64,000 nt of DNA from Vulcanimicrobiota bacterium. GTDB lineage: Bacteria > Vulcanimicrobiota > Xenobia > Xenobiales > JADMJV01. Location: assembly GCA_017307785.1 (NCBI GenBank), contig JAFKGI010000015.1:62001-126000 (forward strand), in the 5' to 3' direction. This document shows positions 27,353 to 36,300 of this stretch, in pieces. A program made the position numbers and the translations under genes. The first letter of the stretch is position 1, and every line of letters starts with the position of its first letter. The notes under the pieces were generated by a model. It did not search any database. It was not told where the DNA came from and worked only from the letters and a program-made list of their open reading frames with translations.

Positions 27353-28159
27353 TTAGTTCGCGCCTCCCTGCAAGCACAGGTAGCGTCCGCGCACCAGGGC
27401 ACCACGGGAAGTGTTCTCCCAGTCGTCCAGGTCCAGACTGGCGTGTCCGCGGGAATCTTGCTCACGCAAAGATTGGCGTCGAACTTTGGCGTAGTGGTAA
27501 ATCATAAGGCCATCGTACAGGTTAGGTTTTGAAGATGCATATCCTGCCACGCTGCCCGACAGGTAAAGCAGCTTGGAACCGCAAGGATGCAGGCTATCTC
27601 CCTTGACCCAACGCCAGTCTCCCAACTGTTCTTGCCAATCGGCAAAGTCCACTTCAGGTTGACCAGCGGTATAGACGACACTACGCGGAGTGACCGGTAG
27701 AGAAAGGGGAATCCGTCCGGAGACCTCCCAGCTTTCCTCTCCAAGAAGTCGGATCCACCAGTTCAGCTTAGGATAGTAGCAGAAGGTATAGAGACAGCGT
27801 TGCTGATGACGCAGAGAAACGATGGTGGAGAAGTAAGGCAAACCCTCCACAAAGCGTTTGGTGCCATCGATCGGATCGATGAGCAGCTGGAACTCGGATT
27901 CGCTGGCAAAGCGCTCCATGAGCGGATTCAGCTCTGCCGAGGATTCTTCGGCCACCAACTGGCAACCGAGCAGCGGAGTGTTGGCGAAACATTGAAGCAG
28001 CTCGCGCTGAACCCAATAGTCCGCCTGTGTGACGACATCGGCGGCCGCGCTTCCAGTCTCAGACTTGCGCAGCGCTTCCACCTGACCTTGAAACTCGCCG
28101 CCCTGCTGCGCGATCTCTCGAACGCGTGCCTCGAGGTCGAGCAGCACTTCCTCCATCAT
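27353..28159 (-). CDS. Inositol monophosphatase/CysQ-family phosphatase
   Basis: 268 residues from ATG 28159, whose ATGA overlaps the stop of the preceding gene. Metal-binding motifs of the Li-sensitive phosphatase superfamily are present: VVTQADYWVQ, LVAEESSAE and IDPIDGTKRFVEGLP. The third motif (W/Y-D-x-x-A) appears only as LYDGLMIYHYA. The family hydrolyses inositol phosphates, 3'-phosphoadenosine 5'-phosphate or fructose 1,6-bisphosphate with Mg2+. The substrate cannot be chosen from sequence. It is the middle gene of a tight operon: zinc-ribbon protein, this phosphatase, then the export-gate/FliG chimera. Confidence 0.85.
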   Translation of the reverse strand: MMEEVLLDLEARVREIAQQGGEFQGQVEALRKSETGSAAADVVTQADYWVQRELLQCFANTPLLGCQLVAEESSAELNPLMERFASESEFQLLIDPIDGTKRFVEGLPYFSTIVSLRHQQRCLYTFCYYPKLNWWIRLLGEESWEVSGRIPLSLPVTPRSVVYTAGQPEVDFADWQEQLGDWRWVKGDSLHPCGSKLLYLSGSVAGYASSKPNLYDGLMIYHYAKVRRQSLREQDSRGHASLDLDDWENTSRGALVRGRYLCLQGGAN

Positions 28160-28419
28160 TCTCGGCCGACGCCTCGAGGCCTCAGGACCGGCGCATTGCA
28201 GGCGGGGCAACGCAGAACGCCCAGCAGCTCACCGCAGTCTTCTGACCAGTGCGGGAAAGCGTGCTCCCCGTCAATGAAGTGCGAGCAAGTTTCGCTGCTG
28301 CAGAAAACGACGAAGGGATCGCCCTGGCGATTGTAGGGTCGAGTCACCATTTGACCCGGACCGTTGGTCGGATCGATTTCATAGTGAGTGACTCGGACTT
28401 TGCGCTCGGATTGACTCAT
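28156..28419 (-). CDS. Small protein with four-cysteine zinc site, unknown
   Basis: 87 residues. It has Cys pairs FCSSETC and CPACN, plus a lone Cys in SEDCGE, and an intervening HFIDGEHAFPHW segment; a zinc ribbon is likely. There is no membrane segment. It overlaps the phosphatase start by 4 bases (ATGA), so it is the first gene of the operon that ends with the FlhA/SctV-FliG chimera. I do not recognise the family. Confidence 0.7.
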   Translation of the reverse strand: MSQSERKVRVTHYEIDPTNGPGQMVTRPYNRQGDPFVVFCSSETCSHFIDGEHAFPHWSEDCGELLGVLRCPACNAPVLRPRGVGRE

Positions 28420-28530
28420 AACCAGTATTGGTTAGGCTTGACGCGCAAATCTCCTGGCCCGGGGATTTCTCGGCAGCTCACGGAATAAAGTAGCCAGCCC
28501 GGACGACTTGGTTTTCACCAGGAGGTTTCC

Positions 28531-29562
28531 TTGCGCGTAACACTCGTACTCACTCACGATTGCAACCTGGCCTGCGACTATTGCTATACCGGCGAGAAGT
28601 TTGCCAGGTCGATGCCCGAGAAGGTGGCCTGGGAGGCTTTACGGTTAGCCTTTCGCCAATCCCGCACCCAGAGCGAAAGACTCTGCGTCTCCTACTTTGG
28701 TGGCGAGCCGCTGCTGGAATTCGCGGCTATGGCACGCTACACCCGAAAAGCCCACCAGTGGGCCCTGCGTCATCAGAGGCCGATTGAATTTCAAGTTACC
28801 ACCAACGCCACCATCATGAGTCAGAAAATTTTGGATTTCTTCCAACGCTACCCTTTTCGGATCGCGTTCTCGGTAGATGGCCTGAACACCGACCACGACC
28901 GCCATCGCCCCTTCGTTTCCGGGCGCGCTTCCTCGCCGGTGGTCTGGAAGAATCTCGAACAGGCTGCAGGCAAGCTTGGAGCTCATATCCACATCGTGGT
29001 CAACCCCGACACCTTGAACGGCTTGACCGCCACCATACAGCGCCTGCATGAGCTGAACTATCGGGATATTACTCTGCTGCCCAACATGGATGCGGTCTGG
29101 GATGCGGCCAGCCGGGCGCTGGCCCGCGAAGTCTACCATTCCGTATCCGAGCTTCAGGCTGAGCAGCGGGAGCTCATGGTCAGCCCTCTGATCGACATGG
29201 AGCTGGAACAGCCTCGCCTGAAAGCCTGCGGATTCGGCAGCGACGACGTGGCCGTCTCCCCCACCGGCGCTCTTTATCCTTGTGCCCGTCTGGTGGGGAC
29301 CGACCAGCGGGAGCCACTCCACCTGGGCCACGTGAAAACCGGTGTGGATGAGACGAAAGTCAAAACCTTGAAAGCTCGGGCTCGGGCCAAGCAGGCCGGC
29401 TGCGGAAGCGAAGGAGGTTGCGCCTGCGCAACCTTCATGCCGGGCAACGTGATCCGCCAGCTGGACAATACACGCTTCTTCAACGAGCTGAACCTTTCGC
29501 TGGCAGTCCAGAACCGAGCACTGGCCGTGGCCGCCGGATCGGCAGCCACGGCCCTGCTTTAA
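28531..29562 (+). CDS. Radical SAM protein with SPASM-like C-terminus
   Basis: 343 residues from TTG 28531, with AGGAGG five bases upstream and no better start. The radical SAM cluster motif is C11-x3-C15-x2-C18 (THDCNLACDYCYT), followed by VSYFGGEPLLE and FQVTTNATIM. The C-terminal cysteines (CGFGSDDVAVSPTGALYPC, then CGSEGGCAC) fit a SPASM/twitch auxiliary Fe-S site, as in sulfatase-maturating and peptide-modifying enzymes. No sulfatase and no precursor peptide were found next to it; the nearest neighbours are unrelated by family. Likely a post-translational modification enzyme, substrate unknown. Confidence 0.88.
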   Translation: MRVTLVLTHDCNLACDYCYTGEKFARSMPEKVAWEALRLAFRQSRTQSERLCVSYFGGEPLLEFAAMARYTRKAHQWALRHQRPIEFQVTTNATIMSQKILDFFQRYPFRIAFSVDGLNTDHDRHRPFVSGRASSPVVWKNLEQAAGKLGAHIHIVVNPDTLNGLTATIQRLHELNYRDITLLPNMDAVWDAASRALAREVYHSVSELQAEQRELMVSPLIDMELEQPRLKACGFGSDDVAVSPTGALYPCARLVGTDQREPLHLGHVKTGVDETKVKTLKARARAKQAGCGSEGGCACATFMPGNVIRQLDNTRFFNELNLSLAVQNRALAVAAGSAATALL

Positions 29563-30561
29563 CTAGCCCATCTTCAGAGCGGGCAGAACCTCACGAGAGT
29601 ATTCGTCGATAAAGGTCCCCTGGTCACGCCCGCAGTTGTGCACGTAAACGGCGTCGAAGCCCAGGTCGTAGAAGTGCTGAATGAACTTGGCGTGTTCGCT
29701 CAGGTCGTTGTGAATAAAGACGCGGCCCTTGAAGTGCTCAGGCCGAACCATCTTGGCCACGGCTTCGAAAACGTCCGGGTAGCGGAAGTCGGCCTTGGCG
29801 AAGTTCATGCCGCCGTTGGGCCACTCTTTGACCGCGTTTTCTTCGGCCTGCTCCATGGTTTTGTCCCAAGAAACATGCAACTGAATGAATCGCGGCATCT
29901 TGTCTGGGTCTTTACCGGCCCCGCGCGCGCCCTCTTCAAATTTACCCGAGAGCATTTTGAGCTTCTCGTCGGCGGCGCCCACGGTGATAAAGCCATCGGC
30001 CAGCTTGCCCGTGTTTTTGCTCATCACCGGCCCCGAGCTGGCGATGAAGATGGGCGGCGGAGCTTCCGGCATGGTCCAGAGTCGGCAGGTCTCCATTTTG
30101 AAGTGCTTGCCTTCGTGGCGCACGTCTTTACCGGTAAAGAGTTTGCGGATGATTTCCAGACCCTCTAGCAGACGCTCGACGCGCTCGTGCGCTTCGGGCC
30201 AGTAGTTGCCGAGAATGTGCTCGTTCAACGCTTCGCCGGCGCCCAGCCCCAGCCAGAAGCGACCGGGATACATGGCTTCCACGGTGGCCGCCATATGTGC
30301 CACGACAGCCGGATGAAAACGATAGCCCGGCGGAGTGACGGCGGTGCCGACCGGCAATCCGCAGCGTTGGCCGTAAGCTCCCAACCAGGTCCAGACGAAG
30401 GCGCTGTGGCCCTGACTGGGCACCCAAGGAGCGAAGTGGTCGGAAGCCATAATGCCACCAAACCCTCGCTTCTCGGCCTGAACGCACCAGTCCAGCATGT
30501 CGTTAGGGTGAAACTGCTCGAACATGGCGCAAAAGCCCAGATGTTTCCGCTTGAAATCCAT
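29563..30561 (-). CDS. LLM-class oxidoreductase, F420-dependent glucose-6-phosphate dehydrogenase-like
   Basis: 332 residues from ATG 30561, with AGGAG nine bases upstream. The luciferase-like TIM barrel is recognisable: GIMASDHFAPWVP, GTAVTPPGYRFHPAVVAHMA, YPGRFWLGLGAGEALNEH, YWPEAHERVERLLE and FIASSGPVMSKNTGKLADGF. This arrangement is the G6PDH-related branch of F420-dependent LLM enzymes. If correct, the organism makes coenzyme F420. The sugar substrate is not assured; close relatives use other alcohols or remain uncharacterised. The gene ends one base after the convergent radical SAM gene. Confidence 0.88.
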   Translation of the reverse strand: MDFKRKHLGFCAMFEQFHPNDMLDWCVQAEKRGFGGIMASDHFAPWVPSQGHSAFVWTWLGAYGQRCGLPVGTAVTPPGYRFHPAVVAHMAATVEAMYPGRFWLGLGAGEALNEHILGNYWPEAHERVERLLEGLEIIRKLFTGKDVRHEGKHFKMETCRLWTMPEAPPPIFIASSGPVMSKNTGKLADGFITVGAADEKLKMLSGKFEEGARGAGKDPDKMPRFIQLHVSWDKTMEQAEENAVKEWPNGGMNFAKADFRYPDVFEAVAKMVRPEHFKGRVFIHNDLSEHAKFIQHFYDLGFDAVYVHNCGRDQGTFIDEYSREVLPALKMG

Positions 30562-30690
30562 GATTAGACGCTCCTTGTCATCGCTTCCGAGTTGCTCTAG
30601 CACAGCTACAGCCAGATCTCGCGTTTGTCAGCCGGGTGGATTTCCCCTGGAAGAAGAATGAGACATCAGAACCTCGGAGAACAGAGGTTG

Positions 30691-31575
30691 ATGAAGAAAA
30701 TCACGCTGCTGGTGGCCTGCGCGGCCGCTTTTCAACTGGCTCACGCCGATGAACTCTCGGGCCCGGGTCGCAAGACTCTGGTCAATGAGCCCTGGGGGAC
30801 GGTCTACTGCAACGAGTCTTGCACGACCCGCAGCGACGCTTTCGGCAAACGTCACTATGTGACCAGCCCTCAGGGCAGTATTTCTTTAAGCCAGACCGTG
30901 GACGGCTGGTTGGTCCAGGCTCCCAACCAGAACTTGAGAATTCGACGCCAGGCCAACCTCGACGGCAGTGACCGAATTCTGGTGACCTTCAACTCGGCCA
31001 GCTATGTGTTCGAAACCAAGGCCAACGACTACAGCTGGATCTTCCCCGGCGACCGAGTCTTCTTCGGACTCCGCGAGGGCGAAGTACGCAGCGCGCTGGG
31101 CAACGAAGGCGCCTACAAGATGCACAAGAAATCCGGCGGTGTGGCCTACGACATCGAAAGCGAGGCCGGCGAGAGCAAGGTTTTGTTGGGCCGCAAAAAA
31201 TACACCAAGTTTCCCGGCTCCCACTACGTCATTGTGCGTCAAGAAGGGGAAGATCTGGCTCGCCATCCCTACCTGGTTCACGGCGTTGTCTTCGACAACG
31301 GGCCGGTGGGCCTGTTCATAAAAATGCCGCGCAATCCGTTGCTGGACGCGCTCGATTTCACCTATGTCCGATCCATCGCTTCCAAGGTTCCCTACCCGGA
31401 GGCGAAAGTGGTCGAGACTCCTACCAAAGAAAGAGACCCCCTGCAGGCAACCGAGACGCCGGACAACGAGGATCCTTTGGGCTTAAAGCGAAATGAAGGC
31501 CCCAAGAGAGATATGAAAAACCCGGCACCAACTGACCCGAAGGGAAATAATCAGTGGAACACCGTGCCAAAGTAG
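30691..31575 (+). CDS. Secreted protein of unknown function, upstream of FliP/SctR
   Basis: 294 residues from ATG 30691. A signal peptide (KKITLLVACAAAFQLAHA) is followed by a predicted all-beta region (residues 30-220) with two cysteines in YCNESCTTRSD. The last 70 residues are Pro, Lys, Asp-rich and charged, probably disordered. The gene overlaps the FliP/SctR gene by 22 bases and shares its strand, so the two are translated together. An envelope or secretion-linked role is inferred from that partner only. Confidence 0.72.
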   Translation: MKKITLLVACAAAFQLAHADELSGPGRKTLVNEPWGTVYCNESCTTRSDAFGKRHYVTSPQGSISLSQTVDGWLVQAPNQNLRIRRQANLDGSDRILVTFNSASYVFETKANDYSWIFPGDRVFFGLREGEVRSALGNEGAYKMHKKSGGVAYDIESEAGESKVLLGRKKYTKFPGSHYVIVRQEGEDLARHPYLVHGVVFDNGPVGLFIKMPRNPLLDALDFTYVRSIASKVPYPEAKVVETPTKERDPLQATETPDNEDPLGLKRNEGPKRDMKNPAPTDPKGNNQWNTVPK

Positions 31576-32348
31576 GTTCACACGCACTCATACTCCTGGC
31601 TTTGCTGTTCCTGGCCGCCGTACCGGCCCACGCCCAAGATTTTTTCAACCTCAAAGACTTCAACCTGCCGGACATCAAACTCGAACCGGCCAAGGGCTCG
31701 AGCCTGCCGGGGAATCTGCAGATTTCGTTCTTCATCATCAGCCTTTCGCTGATCCCCTACACCATCGTCTGCTGCACTTCGTTCATCCGCACCACCATCA
31801 TGCTGTCCTACTTGAAGAGCGCTCTGGGCTCCACCCAGGCACTCAGCAATCAGTTGATGATGGGCATCACCATGTTCATCACTTTTTTCATCATGTGGCC
31901 GGTGGGTCAGCGCATCAAAGACACCGCGGTCGTGCCCTATCAACAGGGAGCCATCGATCAGCCCGCTTTCATCCAGGCCTTCGCGCAACCCGTGCGAGAC
32001 TACATGCTGGCCCAGACTCGAGATGACGACCTCATCCTCTTTACCAGGCTGGGACAACTACCCAAGCCCAAAGGGTACGACGATATCCCCTTTCGGGTGA
32101 TTTTTCCGTCCTACATCATGTCCGAAATCAAAACCGGCTTCTTTATCGGCTTTTTGATCTACTTGCCGTTCCTGGTCGTGGATATGGTGGTGGCCTCGGT
32201 GCTGATGTCCATGGGCATGTTCATGATCAGCCCGACCACGATTTCCTTGCCGTTTAAGCTGGTGCTTTTTACCTCATTGGATGGCTGGCACGTTTTGATT
32301 ACCGGCCTGGTCCGCAGCATCAACCACCCCAAATGGTGGCCACACTAA
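31554..32348 (+). CDS. fliP: FliP/SctR-type export-gate membrane protein
   Basis: 264 residues from GTG 31554, with AAGGG nine bases upstream. Like FliP, it begins with a cleavable signal peptide (LLALLFLAAVPAHA) followed by a soluble stretch and four membrane segments. Diagnostic signatures are PSYIMSEIKTGFFIGFLIYL (the FliP family signature) and VVASVLMSMGMFMISP plus LPFKLVLFTSLDGWH. FliP/SctR forms the pentameric core of the export gate with FliQ and FliR. None of those, nor FlhB, is adjacent, so flagellar and type III secretion origin cannot be separated. The family is certain. Confidence 0.93.
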   Translation: MEHRAKVGSHALILLALLFLAAVPAHAQDFFNLKDFNLPDIKLEPAKGSSLPGNLQISFFIISLSLIPYTIVCCTSFIRTTIMLSYLKSALGSTQALSNQLMMGITMFITFFIMWPVGQRIKDTAVVPYQQGAIDQPAFIQAFAQPVRDYMLAQTRDDDLILFTRLGQLPKPKGYDDIPFRVIFPSYIMSEIKTGFFIGFLIYLPFLVVDMVVASVLMSMGMFMISPTTISLPFKLVLFTSLDGWHVLITGLVRSINHPKWWPH

Positions 32349-32353
32349 CTTAG

Positions 32354-33133
32354 CTATCCGCGGGCGGCTCGGCCCAGACTGCGGAATTTGCTGATGGTCA
32401 GGCGGCGACTGGAGCGCAAGGGGGAAGTCCTGGTGAGCGCTCCCTGAACCATTCTCTCCACCAGATGCTCGACGTGGGCGATGGGGCGGCTGGCGTCCAC
32501 GCGCTGCAGCAATCCGATCGAGCGGAAATACTCGATGACCGGCTCGGTCTGCTCGTGAAAGACGGCCAGGCGAGTGCGGATGGTGGCTTCATTGTCGTCT
32601 TCACGATGCACCAGAGCGGAGCCGTCGGCATCGCACAGGCCGGCCTGGGCCGGGGGATTGCTCTGCAGATGATAGACACGACCGCAAGCCGGGCAACTGC
32701 GGCGCAAGCACAGGCGGCGCACAATCTCCTCATCCTGCAAGTCGAGCTGAACGACGGTGTGTAAAGGCTGGTTGTGGGCGGCCAGCATCGCTACCAGAGC
32801 TTCACCCTGGGCGCGACTGCGCGGGAAACCGTCGAGCAGAAAGCCGCGCGAGACGTCTGGCTGCTGAAACCGCTGAGCCATCATCTGCAGAATCAGGACG
32901 TCGGGGACCAGTTTCCCGGCCGCCATCAGAGCTTTGGCCTGGCTACCCAACGGGCTCTGGCGGCGCACTTCTTCGCGCAGCATGTCTCCGGTGGAAATAT
33001 GGGCCAGTCCGTAGCGTTCCTTGAGCGTCGCGGCCTGTGTGCCTTTGCCCGCTCCCGGCGGTCCGATCAAAACGACTCGTAGCGCTTGTTGACGCGCCGT
33101 GCTGGTCAGTCTCCGCAGATCGATTACGCTCAT
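32354..33133 (-). CDS. adk: Adenylate kinase
   Basis: 259 residues from ATG 33133; the frame is open further upstream but that part overlaps the promoter region of the kinase gene and has no homology. The enzyme equilibrates ATP and AMP with ADP. Seen: P-loop LIGPPGAGKGTQAATL, HISTGDMLREEV, GFLLDGFPRS and a zinc-type LID (SCPACGRVYHL, then GLCDADG). Residues 1-18 and about 40 C-terminal residues, basic and Ser/Arg-rich (TRTSPLRSSRRL), extend beyond the usual 215. It is 6 bases from the FliP gene, convergent. Adk is usually near secY or map, so this position is atypical. Confidence 0.93.
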   Translation of the reverse strand: MSVIDLRRLTSTARQQALRVVLIGPPGAGKGTQAATLKERYGLAHISTGDMLREEVRRQSPLGSQAKALMAAGKLVPDVLILQMMAQRFQQPDVSRGFLLDGFPRSRAQGEALVAMLAAHNQPLHTVVQLDLQDEEIVRRLCLRRSCPACGRVYHLQSNPPAQAGLCDADGSALVHREDDNEATIRTRLAVFHEQTEPVIEYFRSIGLLQRVDASRPIAHVEHLVERMVQGALTRTSPLRSSRRLTISKFRSLGRAARG

Positions 33134-33305
33134 CGCTATCAGCCCCCTGGCAAAATCCCGAAGTTTTGTTCCCCGGACTTTCATACTAACGAACGAGCGG
33201 CTGCCCAGGTATGAACGATTTGTTTCCGCCGTCTCCAGCCGGCCAAATTGCAATGGACCTGCAACCCAAGAGGGCCGGACCGGCGCTCTTACGAAACGAG
33301 CCGCC

Positions 33306-36300
33306 ATGGCCTCACCCCACCCGACGCAAATTGGCGCCTTCTCCATTCTGGCGCTACTCGGCGTGGGCGGCATGGGCAAGGTCTACCTGGCTCGCGATAG
33401 CCAGGGGAAACAGGTCGCACTCAAGGTTCTGCTGCCGGAACTGACCGCGGCCACCCTGGACCGGCTGCGTTTCGAGCGCGAATTCGACATCGCCTCACAG
33501 ATGGACCACCCCTGTCTGGTCAGCGTTTACGAGCGATCCTTCGAAAACGACCTGTGCTACTACAGCATGGAATTCGTCCAGGGAGGCGATCTGGGACGGC
33601 GGTTCCAGGCCGCCCCCGGTCACAGCTTCTCCCGACAGGTCGGTCAGGAAGCCCTCACTTACTTCGTGCAACTGGCTGACGCCCTCAACTACCTCCATCA
33701 GCACAACATCATCCATCGCGACCTCAAAACCGAGAACGTGTTGGTGGACAGCGGCAACCAGGTTCGGCTGCTCGACTTCGGATTGGCTTGCTTTCACAAG
33801 GTTGCCAGCAAGGCCAATCGCATCACCAGCCCCGGCATGGTGCTGGGCACACCGTACGCCATGGCACCCGAGCAGATCATCGGCGACGGAGCCGACGTGC
33901 GCAGCGACATTTACAGCCTGGGAGTGATGATCTACCAGATCTTCTGCCAGCGTCTCCCCTTTGAAGCTCCCGACCCCATGGCCGTGCTCTATCAAATTCT
34001 CAACCAGCCGGTTCCCCCTTTTAAGCCCGAGATTCCCGCTCCTGAAGGCCTGGGCGATCTGGTCACTCAGATGCTCAGCAAGGAGCCTCATGCCCGCCCT
34101 CGCGACGCCGGTGAAGTCAAGCAACGCCTGGAAGCGCTGGCGGGAGGTTGGAATGGCGAAGTGGAGGTTCGGGCAGTGCCGGTGGCGACGCCCGAACCGG
34201 TGCGAAAACTGGTCACTCCTCGCTTTATCGGCCGCCGCCAGGAAGAAGCCTGGTTCGAAAAACGCCTGACCGAAGTGGTGGAAGGCCGCGGTGGCTGGGG
34301 AGCACTCACCGGACCCGCCGGTGTGGGCAAGAGCTACTTGCTGCAACACTGGGCGGCCTCAGCCAAGAGCCACGCAGTCACCGCCGTCAAAGTCCAGCCC
34401 GTCTCCGGTTCCCACATTCCCTATCAGCTGTGGACGCCGACCCTGCGCTGGGCGCTTCACGAACAGGTCGTTCCCCAATCGGTGCTACCCTTCGTTCCCG
34501 CTCTCAGCTTGCTGCTGCCCGAACTCGCCACCCCCGGTTCCGAAGGCTATGCTCCCCTGGACGACCCGCTGCAACGCTACCACCTGTATGAGGGGATGGC
34601 CCGGCTGATACTGCACCGAGCCCAAAAGCCCAGCGTGCTGCTGCTCGACCAGATCCACGAAGCCGATCCCGCCAGCCTGGAGTTTCTCCACTACTTTCTG
34701 GAAACGCGCTACTACAGTAGCGATGCGCTCAAATTGCCGCTGATCGTTTTGGCCCTGAACGGCGAAGAGCACAGCAACGAACTGGACGTGCTACGCCGGC
34801 TGGCAGAACAGCAGAGCAGTGCCACACTGCTGCCCCTGACCGGCTTCCAGCTCAACGAAGCCCAACAGTTCCTGGAAAGTTTGCTGGACCATCAAGTCGT
34901 TCATCCCGAGACACTCCGGTTTCTGCACCATGAAACCGAAGGCAAGCCGCTCTATCTTCAGGAACTGGCGCGGCTGGGAGTGGAGGACGGAGCCTGGCAG
35001 TGGCGCGAGGGCAACTGGCATTTCCGCACCCCCAGCGGAGCCACGTCCTGGGGTAGCGGCACCCTGCGCTTGCCCGCTCGCCTGCAGGCGGCCCTGCGCA
35101 AACGACTGGAGGGCCTGGGCGAGATGGAGCTCGAGGTGCTGCGCATGTCGGCCGTGCTCGGCCCCCTGCTGGCTTTTCGTCACTTGCAGGCCCTGTGCGG
35201 CCTGGCCGACCGGCCTCTCTACGAAATCTGCGCTCAGTTGGTGCAGAGGCGATTGCTGCAAGAAGGCAGCGACTTCGAACTGGCCAGTCAGGGCACGGCC
35301 GACGTGGTGCTGGAATCCATGTCCTGGGGAGTGCGCCGCGGCTATCATGCCCGGGCCGCCGCCTATCTGGAGCGAACCGAAAAAGCTTCTCATTGGGAAG
35401 TGGGACAACACTGGGCGCTGGCGGGTGAACCGGAGAAAGCCGGCGACAGCTTCCTGGCGGCCGCTCAGGCGGCCCTGCGTAGCTATGCCTATGAAGAGGC
35501 CTGCCGCTGCCTGCAGGAAATTTCTCAGTTGCCCCCACTGACCCAGCCTCTCACCCATTGGGAGCTGGAGGAGCTGTGGGCCGACGCTATGCTGGGCGCC
35601 GGCTTCTCGCAACAGGCTCTGGAAAAGCTGATTCCCCTCTCTCAGGCCGCCGACCCCGAACCCATCAACTCGCTGCGGCGACTGCGCAAGTTGGGTGGCG
35701 CCTACGAACACCTGGGTCGCCTGCGCGAGTCCTACGAGGCCAACCAGCTCGGTCTGGAGCGCCAAAGCAAGTTGAAGTCCAAGAATCCGGACCGCGCCCA
35801 GTCGATCCTGGAGGAAGGCTTGCGTCTTTGCGAACGGCAGTCGCGGGTGCTTTTCTTGCTCCGGCCACCGGGCTGGTTGGACGATTTCACCCATCTGGTG
35901 ATCGCCCAAATGCGCCTGGCCATCAAACGCAGCCAGAATCGCCAGGAAAGCTGGGCTCAGGCCTTTATCTACGGCGGTTTCTGGTCGTTGCGTCGACTCA
36001 AGTGGTCGGGAGGCGCCCTGCTCAGCATCAGCAACGCCTTGACCCGCATGAAAAGCCTGCCCGACAGCGAGGCCAAGGCGCAGTTGATGGGCGACTCCGG
36101 TTATCTGATGCTGTTGGCCGGCTCGACCCGGAAAGCCAAACGGGTATTGGAAGATACGCGCGACATGCTCAACCGATTGGGGCTGGCCACCGGGTTGTGC
36201 AAAAATTTGCTGCAGTTGCATGCCGTCTGCTTCCATCAAGGCTGTGTGGGCGAAGCCTATCAGCACGGCTGCCAGGCCCTGCAACTGGCGCGACGCCTGG

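Noticed and set aside
28249..28488. A 79-codon plus-strand frame opposite the small zinc protein
   Set aside because: Antisense to the zinc-ribbon gene, no ribosome-binding site and no hint of a precursor peptide for the adjacent radical SAM enzyme.
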